Below, one piece after another: positions 1 through 11,034 of a stretch of DNA of 64,000 nt. The stretch comes from Channa striata (taxonomy: Eukaryota > Chordata > Actinopteri > Anabantiformes > Channidae), in NCBI GenBank assembly GCA_033026295.1, contig CM065175.1, positions 3,549,159 to 3,613,158 of the forward strand, given 5' to 3'. The position numbers and the translations under genes were made by a program. Under the pieces are notes generated by a model. The model was not told where the DNA came from. It did not search any database and was given only the letters and a program-made list of their open reading frames with translations. Numbering within the stretch: the first letter of the stretch is position 1; the number at the start of each line of letters is the position of its first letter.

Positions 1-2455
1 AAACTTGGTTGCAGCAGGAAGAATATGTTAGTTTAAATAAGTCTACCCCCCCCCCCAAGTCATATTAATTATCATGATCCTAGAAGCTCAGGCCAAGGTG
101 GAGGAGTAGCAGCAATCACTCAAGCTTACCAATAAACCCTAGACCTAAACATAGTTATAACTCATTTGAGAGTGTTACTCCTTTCACACCCAATTTGAAA
201 AACTCAAAATCCACTTCTATTTGTTATTGTGTACCGTCCTCCAGTACATTATTCTGAATTTTTGAATGAATTTTCAGATTTTCTAGCAGATTTAATGCTT
301 AGTGCAGATAAAGCCATCATAGTGGGCGACTTTAACATTCCCGTAGATGCTGATACTCAACACTCCCTCAACTCCCTCAACACGACAATTACCTCATTAT
401 TAGATTCAGTTGGTTTCTCTCAAAATGTAGCAGCTAGAAAAAAGTTCGACTTCAGTAGGTGCTTATCTAAAAACACTGTGAACAAATTAAGGAAATGATC
501 CCTTCATCATTTACTTAATCATGTACCGATATAACTGAGACTAGCCTCATTAACTGTACTCATGAAAATTAGAAAGGAAGTGGCGTTCCACTCATTCACA
601 AGAATAGCGCTTAGCCTGGAAAAAGAGTTTATACTTATACAAATTATCTCTCTGTAAAGCCAAAACAGCATATCATTCATCACTAATAAAGGAAAAACAG
701 AACAACCCCCGGTTTCTTTTCAGCACTGTAGTCGGGCTGACTAAGAGCCATAGTTCAGTTGAAACTAGTATTCCCTCAATGGTATGCAGCAATGACTTCA
801 TGACTTTCTTCACAAATAAAATTGTAGCTATTAGAAACAAAATTAACCAGAAGCTCCCTACAAATACAACATAATTAGAATCATCAGTAAGGCTTCAGTC
901 CCTTTCAGACTGCTTTGTACCCATAGGTCTCGCTCAGTTAACTTCAACTATTACGTCATCAAAACCAACAACATGCCTGCTAGACCCTATTCCAGTTAGA
1001 CTGCTCAAAGATGCTCTACCCTTATTAGACACATTCATATTAGATATCATTAATCTATCTTTAGAAACAGGACATGTACCAAAGGCCTATAAGGTAGCTG
1101 TAATCAAACCCCTTCTTAAAAAACTTTGTCTGGATACAGGTGTCTTAGCCAATTACAGACCAATATCCAATCTCCCCTTTATTTCTAAAATACTTGAAAA
1201 AGTAGTTGCAAAGCAATTATGTGATCACCTGCGCAGAAACGACTTGTTTGAAGAATTTCAGTCAGGATTTAGACTTCACCATAGCACAGAAACCACATTG
1301 ATTAAACTCACCAACGATCTTCTGGCTTCAGATAATGGACTATATGGTCTCTATACTAGTTCTGCTAGATCTTAGTGCTGCATTTGACACCATTGATCAC
1401 AAAACATTATTACAGAGACTAGAACATGTAATTGGGATTAAAGGAACTGCATTAAATTAGTTTAAATCTTATCTATCAGATAGATTCCAATTTGTTCATG
1501 TTAATGATGAATCTTCCACGTACACAAATGTTAGTTTTGGAGTTCCACAAGGCTCTGTGTTTGGACCAATACTCTTTACTCTATATATGTCTCCCCTTGG
1601 CAACATTATTAGAAAACAATGAAATTTATTTAAAACCCTTCTTCTTACCTATAAAGCTCTAAACGGTCAAGCTCCATCAAACCTAAAAGATCTCCTAGAA
1701 CCATATCATCCCAATAGACCACTTCGGTCTCAGAATGCACGCCAACTTGTGGTTCCCAGAATTTCCAAAAGTAGAATGGGAGGCAGAGCATTTAGCTATC
1801 AAGCTCCTCTCCTATGGAACCAGCTCCCAGTCCAGATTTGGGAAGCAAACATCCTCTCTACTTTGAAGACTAGGCTCAAAACTTTCCTCATTGATAAAGC
1901 GTATAGTTAGTTATAGTCATGCTGCTATAGGCTTAGACTGCTGGGGGACTCTGCACTAAGCCACTTTCCTCTTCTCTTCACTCTCTCCTCTCACCCCACA
2001 TTTATAATGTTACCACTGTATGACATTACCTCTGTGTCTTCTTTGTCCAGTAGTCATCTTTTTCCCTCTCTGTTTACCCCTCTCTCTCCTTGTCTTCAGG
2101 TGTCCCCGGCTTTGGAGCTGTGTGTCTTCCAGTGTGCAGCTACTGGTCCTACCAACCTGCCCAATGTTTTGTTGTTGCTTTCCTTGATCCGTTATTTTCT
2201 CTTACTTAACTTTCCACCCACCCCAACCGGTCAAGGCAGATGGGGGCCCACCCTGAGCCTGGTTCTGCTGGAGGTTTCTTCAAAAAGGGAGTTTTTCCTC
2301 TCCACTGTTGCTTAGGGGTTGCTCAAGGGTGATTTGTTGGTTTTCTCTAAATGTTTGTATAGTCTTGACTTTATTATGTAAAGCGCCTTCAGATGATGTT
2401 CTTGTAAACTGGTGCTATATAAATAAACTTGAATTAAATTGAATTGAATTGAATT
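1..2455 (+). mobile_element. L2-clade LINE, 5' cut by window edge, internally deleted
   Basis: Non-LTR retrotransposon remnant. At 229-498 a frame carries an endonuclease-type GDFN motif (IIVGDFNI). From about 1080 to 1610 there is reverse-transcriptase sequence, with a YRPISNLPFISKILEKVV-type block near 1155 and a VPQGSVFGPILFTLYMSP-type block near 1540. Just after 1615 the sequence jumps to the C-terminal part (YKALNGQAPSNLKDLLEPY, about 1649), so the segment with the YxDD catalytic loop is missing. The 3' UTR (about 1940-2400) ends in a GCTATATAAATAAA stretch followed by GAATT pentamers at 2430-2455, the usual 3' end of fish L2 copies of this type. Several frameshifts and stops show it is dead. 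A related copy lies on the minus strand at 22455-23870. Clade assignment is from motif recall. Confidence 0.85.
46..56. repeat. Poly-C run
   Basis: An uninterrupted run of C inside the L2 element at the window start; slippage-prone and otherwise unremarkable. Confidence 0.9.
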
Positions 2456-2560
2456 TTGACTACTAAGACTTTAAGAGTTATCAATGATGAGCCTATTCTG
2501 ATTGCTCACACTGCAAAAGAACTACATATACAGTGTTTATCTCTAAATACGCATCTTAAT

Positions 2561-5500
2561 TTAGCCACAGAGGTTGCAAGAAAAATAGAGAGGGTTCCGT
2601 CAGGAAGGGCATCCGGCGTAAAACTTGCCAAGTACAACCATGCCAGTCATCCATAGCACTTTCATACAAGATCGCTCGAGGCCTGGGTTAACAAAGACCG
2701 CCACCAGTGCTGTTAACCTACAGGGTGCCGGTAGAAATTGGACTACTGTTGGTCGAAGAAGGAGAGGAGGCAAAATTCGTGGTCAGAGAGCGAAGAGGAG
2801 GAGGAGGAAGGCAGGAGCTTAGATCTGAGAGTAGGGACTCTTAACGTTGGCACAATGAGGGGGAAAGGTAGAGAGCTGGCAGACATGATGGAGAGAAGGA
2901 AGGTAGATGTACTGTGTGTGTAGGAGATGAGGTGGAAGGGTAGCAGGGCACATAGTATTGGAGGAGGATACAAACTGTTCTACCATAGTGTGGATAGGAA
3001 GAGAAACGGAGTAGGACTGATCCTGAAGGGGGAGTTTGTGAACAGTGTTCTAGAGGTGAAAAGAGTCTCAGACAGGGTGTGTCATGAGTCCACTCCGGTC
3101 ACTGTTGCCCTGGTTACCTTAGTTTATGTTTCTCCGCATTTTCTGTCTCACACTGCTCCTCCCCGTTGCTCCTAATCACCCAACTCTGATCACCTGTTGT
3201 CTCCCTGTCTTAAGCCCCTCTCACCTGTTTCTCGTCGCTGGAACAACTTCATTCATTCTTTGACACATGCCCTTGTTGTAAGTTCTCTGTTGCCTAAGCC
3301 TCTTGTTGTCTTGTGTTTCCTTCGAGTAAAAGGATTTTTGTATTTTGTGGACTTTTTGGTTTTGAGTTTTATTCCCGGGTTTTTTTCTACTTTTTGGGGT
3401 TTTGTTATGCCCGGCAGATTTTGTTTTTTCCTCTGGTTATTTTTGTTTTTCCTCGTCTATAACACTAAGGTTTTTTCCCTCTCCTTTTTCGGCTAGCCGC
3501 TTTTTGTTGATACTTTGTCTTCCTAATTTGTTACTTTGTATTGTTTGTTTACTGCGTTCTCCCTGTTGACAACCTCACCTTCTCCTGGCCGATTCCTCTC
3601 GAGACTGCCTTCTCCACCCATCTACACCGTAAGCCCAAAACAAGTTGCCTCAAGTTAATCATTTCTCTGCCTTCTCTCACCCTCTGTTTATCCCCTAGGC
3701 TACCGCTCATCCCTCCGTCGTTTCCTTCGGTCCTGGCCAGTAGCAGTCAACCCCCACCACCACAACGCTCAATAAACCTGGTTTTTGTGCTTCAATTTCT
3801 GCGTCCTCCAGTCTCTTTTCTGGGTCCTCTAAAAATACCAACAGTAGTCGTGATAGGGTGATGAGCCTAAAGCTAGAAATCGAAGGGGTGGTGGTGAACG
3901 TAGTCAGTGGGTATGCTCCACAAGTTGGCTGTGAGGTAGAAGAGAAGGAGAGATTCTGGAGTGAGTTTGATGAGGTCATAGAGAGTATCTCCAGAGGAGA
4001 GAGACTAGTTGTTGGAGCAGACTTCAATGGGCATGTTGGGGAGGGGAACAGAGGTGACGAGGAGGTGATGGGCAGGTTTGGTGTAAAAGAAAGGAATCCA
4101 GAAGGACAGATGGTGGTGGACTTTGCTAAGAGGGTGGAAATGGCTGTAGTCAACACCTACTTCCAGAAGAGAGAGGAACACAGAGTGACACACAAGAGTG
4201 GAGGTAGGAGTACACAGGTGGACTACATTCTATGTAGACAAGGTCATTTGAGAGACGTTAGTGACTGTAACGTGGTGGTAGGAAAGAGTGTAGCCAGACA
4301 GCACTGCATGGTGGTGTGTAAGATGACTCTTGTGGTCATGAAGAGAAAAAAGACAGAAATGAAGGCCAAGTGGTGGAAGCTAAAGAATGAAGAAACTTGT
4401 GAGGTATTCAGGCAGAAGTTGAGATAGGCTTTGGGTGGTCAGGAGAGCTTCAAGATGACTGGGAAACTACAGCAGTGGTAATCAGGGAAACAGGTAGGAA
4501 GGGGCTTGGTGTGACATCTGGAAGGAGGAAAGAAGATTAAGGCACTTGGTGGTGGCATGAGGAAGTACAGGAGTGCATCCAGAGGAAGAGGTTGGCTAAA
4601 AGGAAGTGGGATGTAGAAAGGACTGAGGAAAGTAGACAGGAGTACAAGGAAGTGCAGCGCAGAGTGAAGAGGGAGGTGGCAAAGGCCAAACAGAAAACTT
4701 GTGATGAGCTGTATGACAGGCTAGACACGAAGGAAGGAGAGACTTGTACAGGCTAGCCAGACAGAGAGATAGGGATGGGAAAGATGTGCAACAAATAAGG
4801 GTGATTAAAGACAGAGATGAAAAGGTGCTAACAAGCCAGGAGAGTGTGCAGAGAAGATGGAAGGAAAGGATGAGGTGAGGAATGCTCTGAAAAGGATGAA
4901 GAGCGGAAAGGCTGTTGGTCCTGTTGACGTACCTGTAGAGGTGTGGAAGTGTCTAGGAGAGACAGCAGGGAAGGAATGGAGGAGAAGCATTCTGGTGCCG
5001 ATCTTTAAGAACAAGGGTGGCAGGCAGAACTGCAGCAACTACAGAGGGATAAAGCTGATGAGCCACACAAAGAAGCTGTGGGAAAGAGTCGTGGAAGCCA
5101 GGCTTAGGAAGTAGGTGGAGATTTGTGAGCAGCAGTATGGTTTCATGCCCCGTAAGAGCACCACTGATGCCATTTTCGCTTTGAGGTTGTTAATGGAAAA
5201 GTACAGAGATAGTCAGAAGGAGCTGGATTTAGAGAAAGCGTATGTTAGGGTGCCGAGGGAGGAGCTGTGGTACTGTGTGAGGTTGTCGGGAGTGGCAGAG
5301 AAGTACGTCAGAGTAGTCCAGGACATGTATGAGAGGAGCATGACGGTAGTGAGATGTGCCGTAGGTCAGACAGAGGAGTTCAAGGTAGAGGTGGGACTAC
5401 ACCAAGGAAAGGTGTACAAGACAGTGGTGAGACCAGCTCTGCTCTATGGGTTAGAGACAGTAGCAGTAAGAAAGAGACAAGAGGCAGAGATGGAAGCAGC

Positions 5501-5855
5501 AGAGATGTAGATGTTGAGGTTCTCCTTTGGAGTGACAAGGTTGGACAGAATAAGGAACGAGTTCATCAGAAGGACAGCGCACGTTGCCTGTGTTAGCAAT
5601 AAAGTAAGAGAGGCCAGACTGAGATGGTTTGGACATGTGCAGAGGAGGGATAGTGAATATATTGGTAGAAGGATGCTGGAGATGGAGCTGCCAGGCAAGA
5701 GGGCAAGAAGACAACCAAGGAGGAGATATATGGATGTGCTAACAGAGGACATGAGGTTAGCTGCTGTCAGAGTGGAAGATGCCCAGGATAGAGTATAGTG
5801 GAAAAGGATGATTTGCTGTGGCGACCCCTGATGGGAAAAGCCGAAAGAGAAGTAG
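2561..5855 (+). mobile_element. RTE-clade LINE, 5'-complete, with target-site duplications
   Basis: Non-LTR retrotransposon of the RTE type common in teleosts (Expander-like by recall). It is flanked by a 22-bp direct repeat, 2539-2560 and 5856-5877, with 2 mismatches, which fixes both ends. The 5' end (TAGCCACAGAGGTTGCAAG) matches the start of the minus-strand copy at 62366. Coding remnants are the endonuclease N-terminus at 2738-3079, the endonuclease body at 3858-4427 (VVGADFNGHVG, then a TQVDYILCR block), the RT start at 4857-5510 (ILVPIFKNKG, NYRGIKLMSHT, QYGFMP) and the C-terminus at 5511-5798 (RLRWFGHVQRRDSEYIGRRM). At about 5405 the RT jumps from VGLHQGK to VYKTVVRPALLYGLET, losing the FADD catalytic region. 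The tail is GCGACCCCTGATGGGAAAAG then GAAAGAGAAGTAG. A solo LTR interrupts it at 3080-3855. Confidence 0.88.
3080..3855 (+). mobile_element. Solo LTR of an LTR retrotransposon, inserted in the RTE element
   Basis: A 776-bp block interrupts the RTE reading frame between codons that are adjacent in the 60.4-62.4 kb copy (KRVSDRV then MSLKLE). It starts TGTCATGAG and ends GTCGTGATA; these ends are imperfect inverted repeats of the TG...CA type, with the last CA changed to TA. It is flanked by an exact 5-bp duplication, GGGTG, at 3075-3079 and 3856-3860, as expected for Gypsy-type integration. An AATAAA at 3771-3776, 80 bases before the 3' end, gives + orientation. No gag or pol is present, so this is a solo LTR left by recombination between two LTRs. 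The family is not identified. Confidence 0.85.
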
Positions 5856-5877
5856 ATCTCTAAATAGGCATGTTAAT

Positions 5878-6500
5878 ATGCTGCTTTAATGTGATAAGTG
5901 TATTTCAGATTGTTCTATGTTTTATTGATTGAATGCATGTGCTAATAGGTTCTCTTCCCAAGGTGTCAAATATCACCGCTAGCGCCCCTATTGTATCGGC
6001 TTGTTGGACTTCTTACCTGTGGCAGTTGTCAAAAGTACTGTTTGGTTGACTTCACACACACAGGACTGAGGACTTTGTTTATTGCTCATTGCTTTATCAT
6101 CTATTGAATTGCTGGGATTTACATTGTAGTTAACTGAAAACCCTGTCCATCTATTGCCAAGGTAAGAGGATACCTTTAGAGTGAGGATTTTACACCAAAG
6201 TGTCTTGTCATGTTGTATTACGGCCGTATGGTGTTATAACTGCTGGAAGCTCATGCCTCTGTGTCTTGTTTGAATATAAAACATTTTACTGATATAAGGA
6301 GTGTGTTACTTCTGAGTTAAATGTTTAAATATTGATTGTTGGAAGCTAGGAGAATGTGGGTCACTGCATCTGTCCACCTAAAAGAAGAAAATACACTTGC
6401 ACTTGTAGTGCTGCTTAAGCCATGGCCCAGTTTTCCCAACCAAGGACAGGCTAAGCAGTAGAGACTGCAGAGCAAATCACTTACTGAGACAGAAGCCCAA
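5878..6500 (+). other. Non-repeat stretch with an exon-like block and donor site
   Basis: No coding region is recognised. About 5960-6161 is somewhat richer in GC than its flanks and ends in a strong splice-donor match, CCAAG|GTAAGAG, at 6161/6162. It could be a non-coding exon of an unknown transcript or part of an unrecognised repeat. The RTE element inserted immediately upstream, so 2456-2538 and this stretch were once contiguous. Confidence 0.25.
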
Positions 6501-6533
6501 CTACTACTACTACTTTTCCCATCAGGGGTCGCC
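6501..6533 (-). mobile_element. Severely 5'-truncated RTE tail
   Basis: On the minus strand this reads GGCGACCCCTGATGGGAAAA followed by GTAGTAGTAG repeats, the same 3' terminus as the RTE elements at 2561-5855 and 60455-62366. Only about 33 bp remain, consistent with target-primed reverse transcription that stopped almost at once. Confidence 0.7.
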
Positions 6534-6562
6534 TGATATCACAAAATGACTGGAAGGTATAC

Positions 6563-6605
6563 ACTCACTGGTAACTTAATTAGGTACACCTGTATACAAT
6601 CCAAT
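6563..6605. repeat. Short fragment of a dispersed repeat terminus
   Basis: CACTCACTGGTAACTTAATT followed by AGGTACACCTGTA resembles a dispersed vertebrate DNA-transposon end (the TTATTAGGTACACCT type) that I recall but cannot assign to a family. No partner inverted repeat was found nearby. Confidence 0.4.
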
Positions 6606-6659
6606 ACAGAGAGATGATGGGAAATACAAATCTTTTGACTGACTTGGATCTGGAGGTTG

Positions 6660-7330
6660 ACTCCTCCTGCGGTAAGCGTATTGTGTCACTCCCTGTTTCT
6701 TCACACTGTTTCGGGTCTCTGCCGAAGGATTGTTCACTGGTTAATTGTAGCTGTTTTCTAAATCAGGGATTTCTCTGTATATAAACTATCACTTGGGGCA
6801 TAAGATTTGTTTACGCAAACACCTTCTCTCCTAAAATAATTAAACAAACTAGCTTACGCTAACTAAACTTAATCGAGATAGCTTTGTTAGCCTAGCACCT
6901 AGCAATGTCATCCCCGTCTCCTTCTCTCTCTCCTCTGACTTGTTCACTGTGCCAAATGTTTAGTTTTTCCTCGGCCTCCTTTAGTGATAACGGTAATTGT
7001 AATAAGTGTAAGGTTATTGCAGCTTTGGAGGCGAGGCTCTTGGAATTGGAAGCACGGCTCTGCACCATGACAAACAATCCAGCTAGTCAAGTCCCGGTAG
7101 CTGGTGCGGACCAACCTACCATAGCCACTGTTAGCCTCTGTTTTTCTCCCTGTCCCTGTCTTCAGGTGTCCCTGGATTTGGCGCTGTGTGTCCTCCACTG
7201 CGCAGCTACTGGTCCTACTAACCTGCCCAATGTTTTGTTGTTGCTTTTGTTGGTCTGTTCTTTTCTCTCTCCACTTTCCACTCAGCCCAACCGGTCAAGG
7301 TAGATGGCCGTCCACCCTGAGCCTGGTCAC
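6660..7330 (+). mobile_element. Internally deleted L2-type LINE: ORF1 start joined to the 3' UTR
   Basis: The first part (about 6690-7130) has a 5' UTR-like sequence, then a frame from 6905 with a CSLCQMFSFSS / CNKCKVIAALEARLLELEARL pattern, cysteine pairs followed by a coiled coil, as in ORF1 starts of fish L2-type LINEs. At about 7135 it passes directly into the 3' UTR (TGTCTTCAGGTGTCCCTGG, then CTACTGGTCCTAC, CAACCGGTCAAGG) that also appears at 2090-2260 and, inverted, at 22500-22680. All of endonuclease and RT is missing, with no GAATT tail. This is either a deletion within an old copy or a non-autonomous derivative. Confidence 0.65.
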
Positions 7331-7520
7331 GTGACACAGCTCAGTGAGTCGTGAAGAAATCATTTCTGTTTCCTGTCCTACTGACTGAGCCTATGTAGCT
7401 GCTACCATGTGGTGAGAGATGGTACTGCAGGAAAATGAACGAATCGTTCACTGAGAGGACGCATTACTCCCAAGTCATATGCTCACATCGAACAAATCAC
7501 TCACGAGAGATACATCACTA
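7330..7520. repeat. Possible dispersed repeat with GAACGAATCGTTC core
   Basis: The stretch holds a near-palindromic GAACGAATCGTTCACTGAG at about 7436-7454, which I associate with dispersed fish repeats. The family and boundaries are not determined. Confidence 0.3.
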
Positions 7521-10500
7521 ATACACAGATCTGAACATGTGTTAATTTATTGTTTATTTAAACTATACATATTTTATTATTTCTAAATTTGTAAAATGAA
7601 ATCAGAATATTTTAGGTGTCAGTCGATCATTACTTTATGTTAACACATTGTAAGTGGCTGAATAATCCTGCATGGAGCACTACGTCTGCCTTACACTCTA
7701 GTTGCTGGCATATGTACATTGTCAAACTGTTAATTGTTTTTACTAAGCTGTTTGGATTACTATTTTTGTTAACTAAAATAGATATCTCTTTAAGGTAGCT
7801 TTGCTGTAGCTTAACATCCAATATGAAGTAGTTTAACTGAAAACTTCCAAAGTAGTTTCCACAAAACTAGCTTGACCTTAAAATACTATTGCACTAAGAG
7901 TATGCTCCTCTAGCATTACGTCTTTAGGGTTGGATAACCCTCAGGTAACCCACAGGGTCAGAAAACTTGCAAACTTGTCACAGCCAGGCTTCCTGTCTGT
8001 TTCTTGATCTTATTTTCCCCCTGCCCTGTTAACGTTTGCCCTCACTCTCAACATTTTGACATGACATCTACTCAATCAGGGCCTCCTCACATACTCATGT
8101 GTTGTGCATCAGCCTCAATCAACAGCCACGATTTTAGTCAGTACAAACCCTTACATTCAGTTTCTCTGTCTGGCTTCCTGTTTGTTTACAGCTGGGTGTC
8201 TGAACTTGGGCTTTTATTGTAACGGGTTTTATCATATAAGGAAGAAGCAGAAAAAAAAAGGGGTGCCAGTCAGCACTAGGGCTGACAAAATATTAAATTA
8301 TAATTCCTCAGTAAGGTTAACCCGTACAACAATAAAACACTTTGCATCTTAGAATCACTCCTAGCAATACTGCAGAAAGCTAACTTACTGTAGAACTGAA
8401 AATACTGCTACCTAAGTGTAGGACTGCAAGTTAGGAAGGTTAACATAAGTTAAGTTATTTATGAAGAAAATTATTAAGTAAAGGGTATGACGTCACTATT
8501 TTTATGATATTCAAATCCAAATATTGGAGTGATTCTCATCTGAAGTACGTACTTTTAGATATAGGCAAAATTAAAAGGCAAAAATCAATGAAGTGAAATC
8601 CTCATGTTTACAGAAAAAAACATAGGTTAGAGTAGAACAAAATAGTTTTAGTAGAGTATCAAAAGTTTTGAGTCATCATTTATAAAAAAAATATAAAGAG
8701 TGATAAGTGATAAGAGTGATCACTGATTTTAATAGTGCATAATAGTTTCTCTCCTGCTGTAGGACACCTCAGGAGTTTTCTATGTATTTGGTTGTTGACA
8801 AATTGGCGTAAAAGTAGTACCAAAATTGTATCAATCCGAGAATATATTGCCAGTATGGCTTATATAGGCCCAGATGTTTTTCTTCATTTCTTCACCCCAA
8901 ACTATCAATTGTGCTATACTTACTGTACTACACTTACCAGATAGTGTCATTAGGTGTAGTGGTCAGCACTCGAGTTGTTTGTGATAACGTCACAACTACT
9001 GTTAGTGTTGTTTATTTTTTTAATCTTTGACAAGAACAGAGCTAAATCACTGATGTAACCATTCCATATTATACTCATAGATGTGAGGGGAATTTTTCAG
9101 TCTAACATTGGGTCACACTTCTGGCAGAAGTGTGACATCAAGTCTTACCTTTTGTGTCCTCCAAGATGCCCTGACTTCCCACTAACATGATTAGCATGGC
9201 TACTCAGTAGGAAGCCCACGGGAACTAGCAAGTATATTAAATCCCAGAAGTAACATTTGTGAGAAACCTTTTCAATGATTGTTCCTTTGAATACTTGTTG
9301 ACACCTTTAGCAGAACTTCTGTCTACCCGTTCTTTAGCCCTAGCTTCCCCCCAGGTAGCTGTGCCAGCAGGGAAGACACGGTAACAGAGACTTGCTAATT
9401 AAGAGTCAATGTGTATTCACCTGTATGTATGATTTGCATTGTTGAGCAGTTAAAAGCACACACACGCCTGACAGAATTTGTCAGATATTCTGAACCACTC
9501 GAGTGTAACTGCTTTTTGCTGTGTTCCTTTACATGTTCCTCTACCGTTTTGTCTCTACCTTTTAGCTTATTTTACCTTTCGATTATTTGTCATTAAATTT
9601 CTTAATGATCATTTGAGAGCTGCCTCCTGTCTCTTAACTTGCTCTCTCAGTTTTTTGCCACAACAATAGACACAAACATTATCAATAAATGAGGAAAGAC
9701 AGAGTACCTGCCTTTTCCACAGAAAAGCTTAGGAGTCTGAGTTGGTATTGCAGCACATCTCAAGAGCACCTCTTGTGCTTTAGGTCACACAATCACTTGG
9801 ACAGTTTGAATGCAGTGAAATCAGACTTGAATTGCACTTGTAGTCACTGAAGCGATGCTTGAACTGATATAATAAAAGGTTTCTACAGAACTCTGGATGT
9901 ATTCTGCTCATTGATATCAAGAAGCAAACTGCTTTCACTTTCTTAGTTTACTGGTATTTGCCTGGTATTTTAACCAGTGGTGTAATCAACAGGTGTTAAA
10001 GGCAAGCTTTTGAAATTGCAAATTACATAAAATGAAATGTCTAAGTGAGACACTTAGCGCAGTAAATGTTGAATAGCCATCTTTGAGTGTGTGGTGGGAT
10101 GTAATGATAACAATGTAATGACATCTGAGTTGTTATGGTTACACACTGTCTTGTGGCTGTGAAGGAGCACTAAGTGTCCTTCAACATCTCTGCGAGTTAG
10201 TTAGGTCATAGTGGCTATGCTGCACTCCCGCTACCATAATTCAGCATGAAGCCCACAAACATTTTTCAATATTGAAATATCCTGCAACAGAGTCCATGGC
10301 CTTATACGGTGCATTAAAAAACAATGTGTGCATTAATGTACAGAGTTTTAAACATTCTTTTACTGTTGAAGGTTGCAGATGGCGATTGAGGAAGCAGAGG
10401 GAGACTGGCTCTCCTACATCTGTCAGGTCAGGGGCCTCACAAGGCTTTAAACTGGAATGACAAAATCTAAAAATACTTGTTGTTATTTATGCTTCTGGTG

Positions 10501-10925
10501 ATTTATAGTTGCACTGTAAAAAAAAAACATGCAAACCCTAAAAAAAGCTTAAAAATTAAATTTGTTGCATGCTTTCTTTTTTAAAGTAAGATTAACTTAC
10601 AAGAATTTGCTGTATGAATTCCTTTGCATTGTTCTCTAAAGTGGTAATACCCAAATATAAAATGTCAGTAACAACATCCAGATACTCTACACTGTTCACC
10701 CCAAAATAAATGCGAATTATTCAAAGAATGTTTTTTTCTGTCCTGTACTCATACAAGGTCTCTGTCCTGCCAACTACTACTTACTCTAATGTTATCTTCC
10801 ACCTTCTCATTGCAGTTAACGTTGGCTTCTAGAACTTCACTCTGATTCCTTTCATTTCTACCTGACTGATCAAGTTCTACTTACAAATTGAATTAATCAT
10901 TTAACTTTTATCCAAAACAACTTTT
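7521..10925. other. Gene-free AT-rich stretch
   Basis: No exon with splice sites, RNA gene or recognisable repeat was seen. The open frames here are short, lack splice context and resemble no family known to me. It lies well upstream of popdc3. Confidence 0.5.
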
Positions 10926-11034
10926 TGGTGGTTCAGTTTCTTACTACAACTTGTAGCCAGGAGAACAGGAATCGAACCTCTGGCCATATGGTTTGTGGAC
11001 AACTGTTCTACCAACTTAACCACAGCCACCCCAA
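10926..11034 (-). mobile_element. tRNA-derived SINE head
   Basis: Read on the minus strand it begins GGGGTGGCTGTGGTTAAGTT then GGTAGAACAG, an A-box-like promoter. About 45 bases later comes AGAGGTTCGATTCCTG, a good match to the RNA polymerase III B box (GGTTCGANTCC). This fits the head of the common teleost SINE whose body and tail are seen at 25733-25885 and 28820-29065. It is not a functional tRNA: the cloverleaf cannot be completed and no tail is present. Confidence 0.65.

Noticed and set aside
2430..2455. GAATT tandem units as an independent microsatellite
   Set aside because: They are the normal 3' tail of the L2 insertion, also seen at 51382-51472.
3707..4156. 149-codon antisense frame
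   Set aside because: Shadow of the RTE endonuclease frame and of the solo LTR; low-complexity Ser/Pro/Leu composition.
10926..11034. Functional tRNA gene on the minus strand
   Set aside because: A- and B-box-like sequences are present but stems cannot all be paired, and its wording matches a dispersed SINE head.
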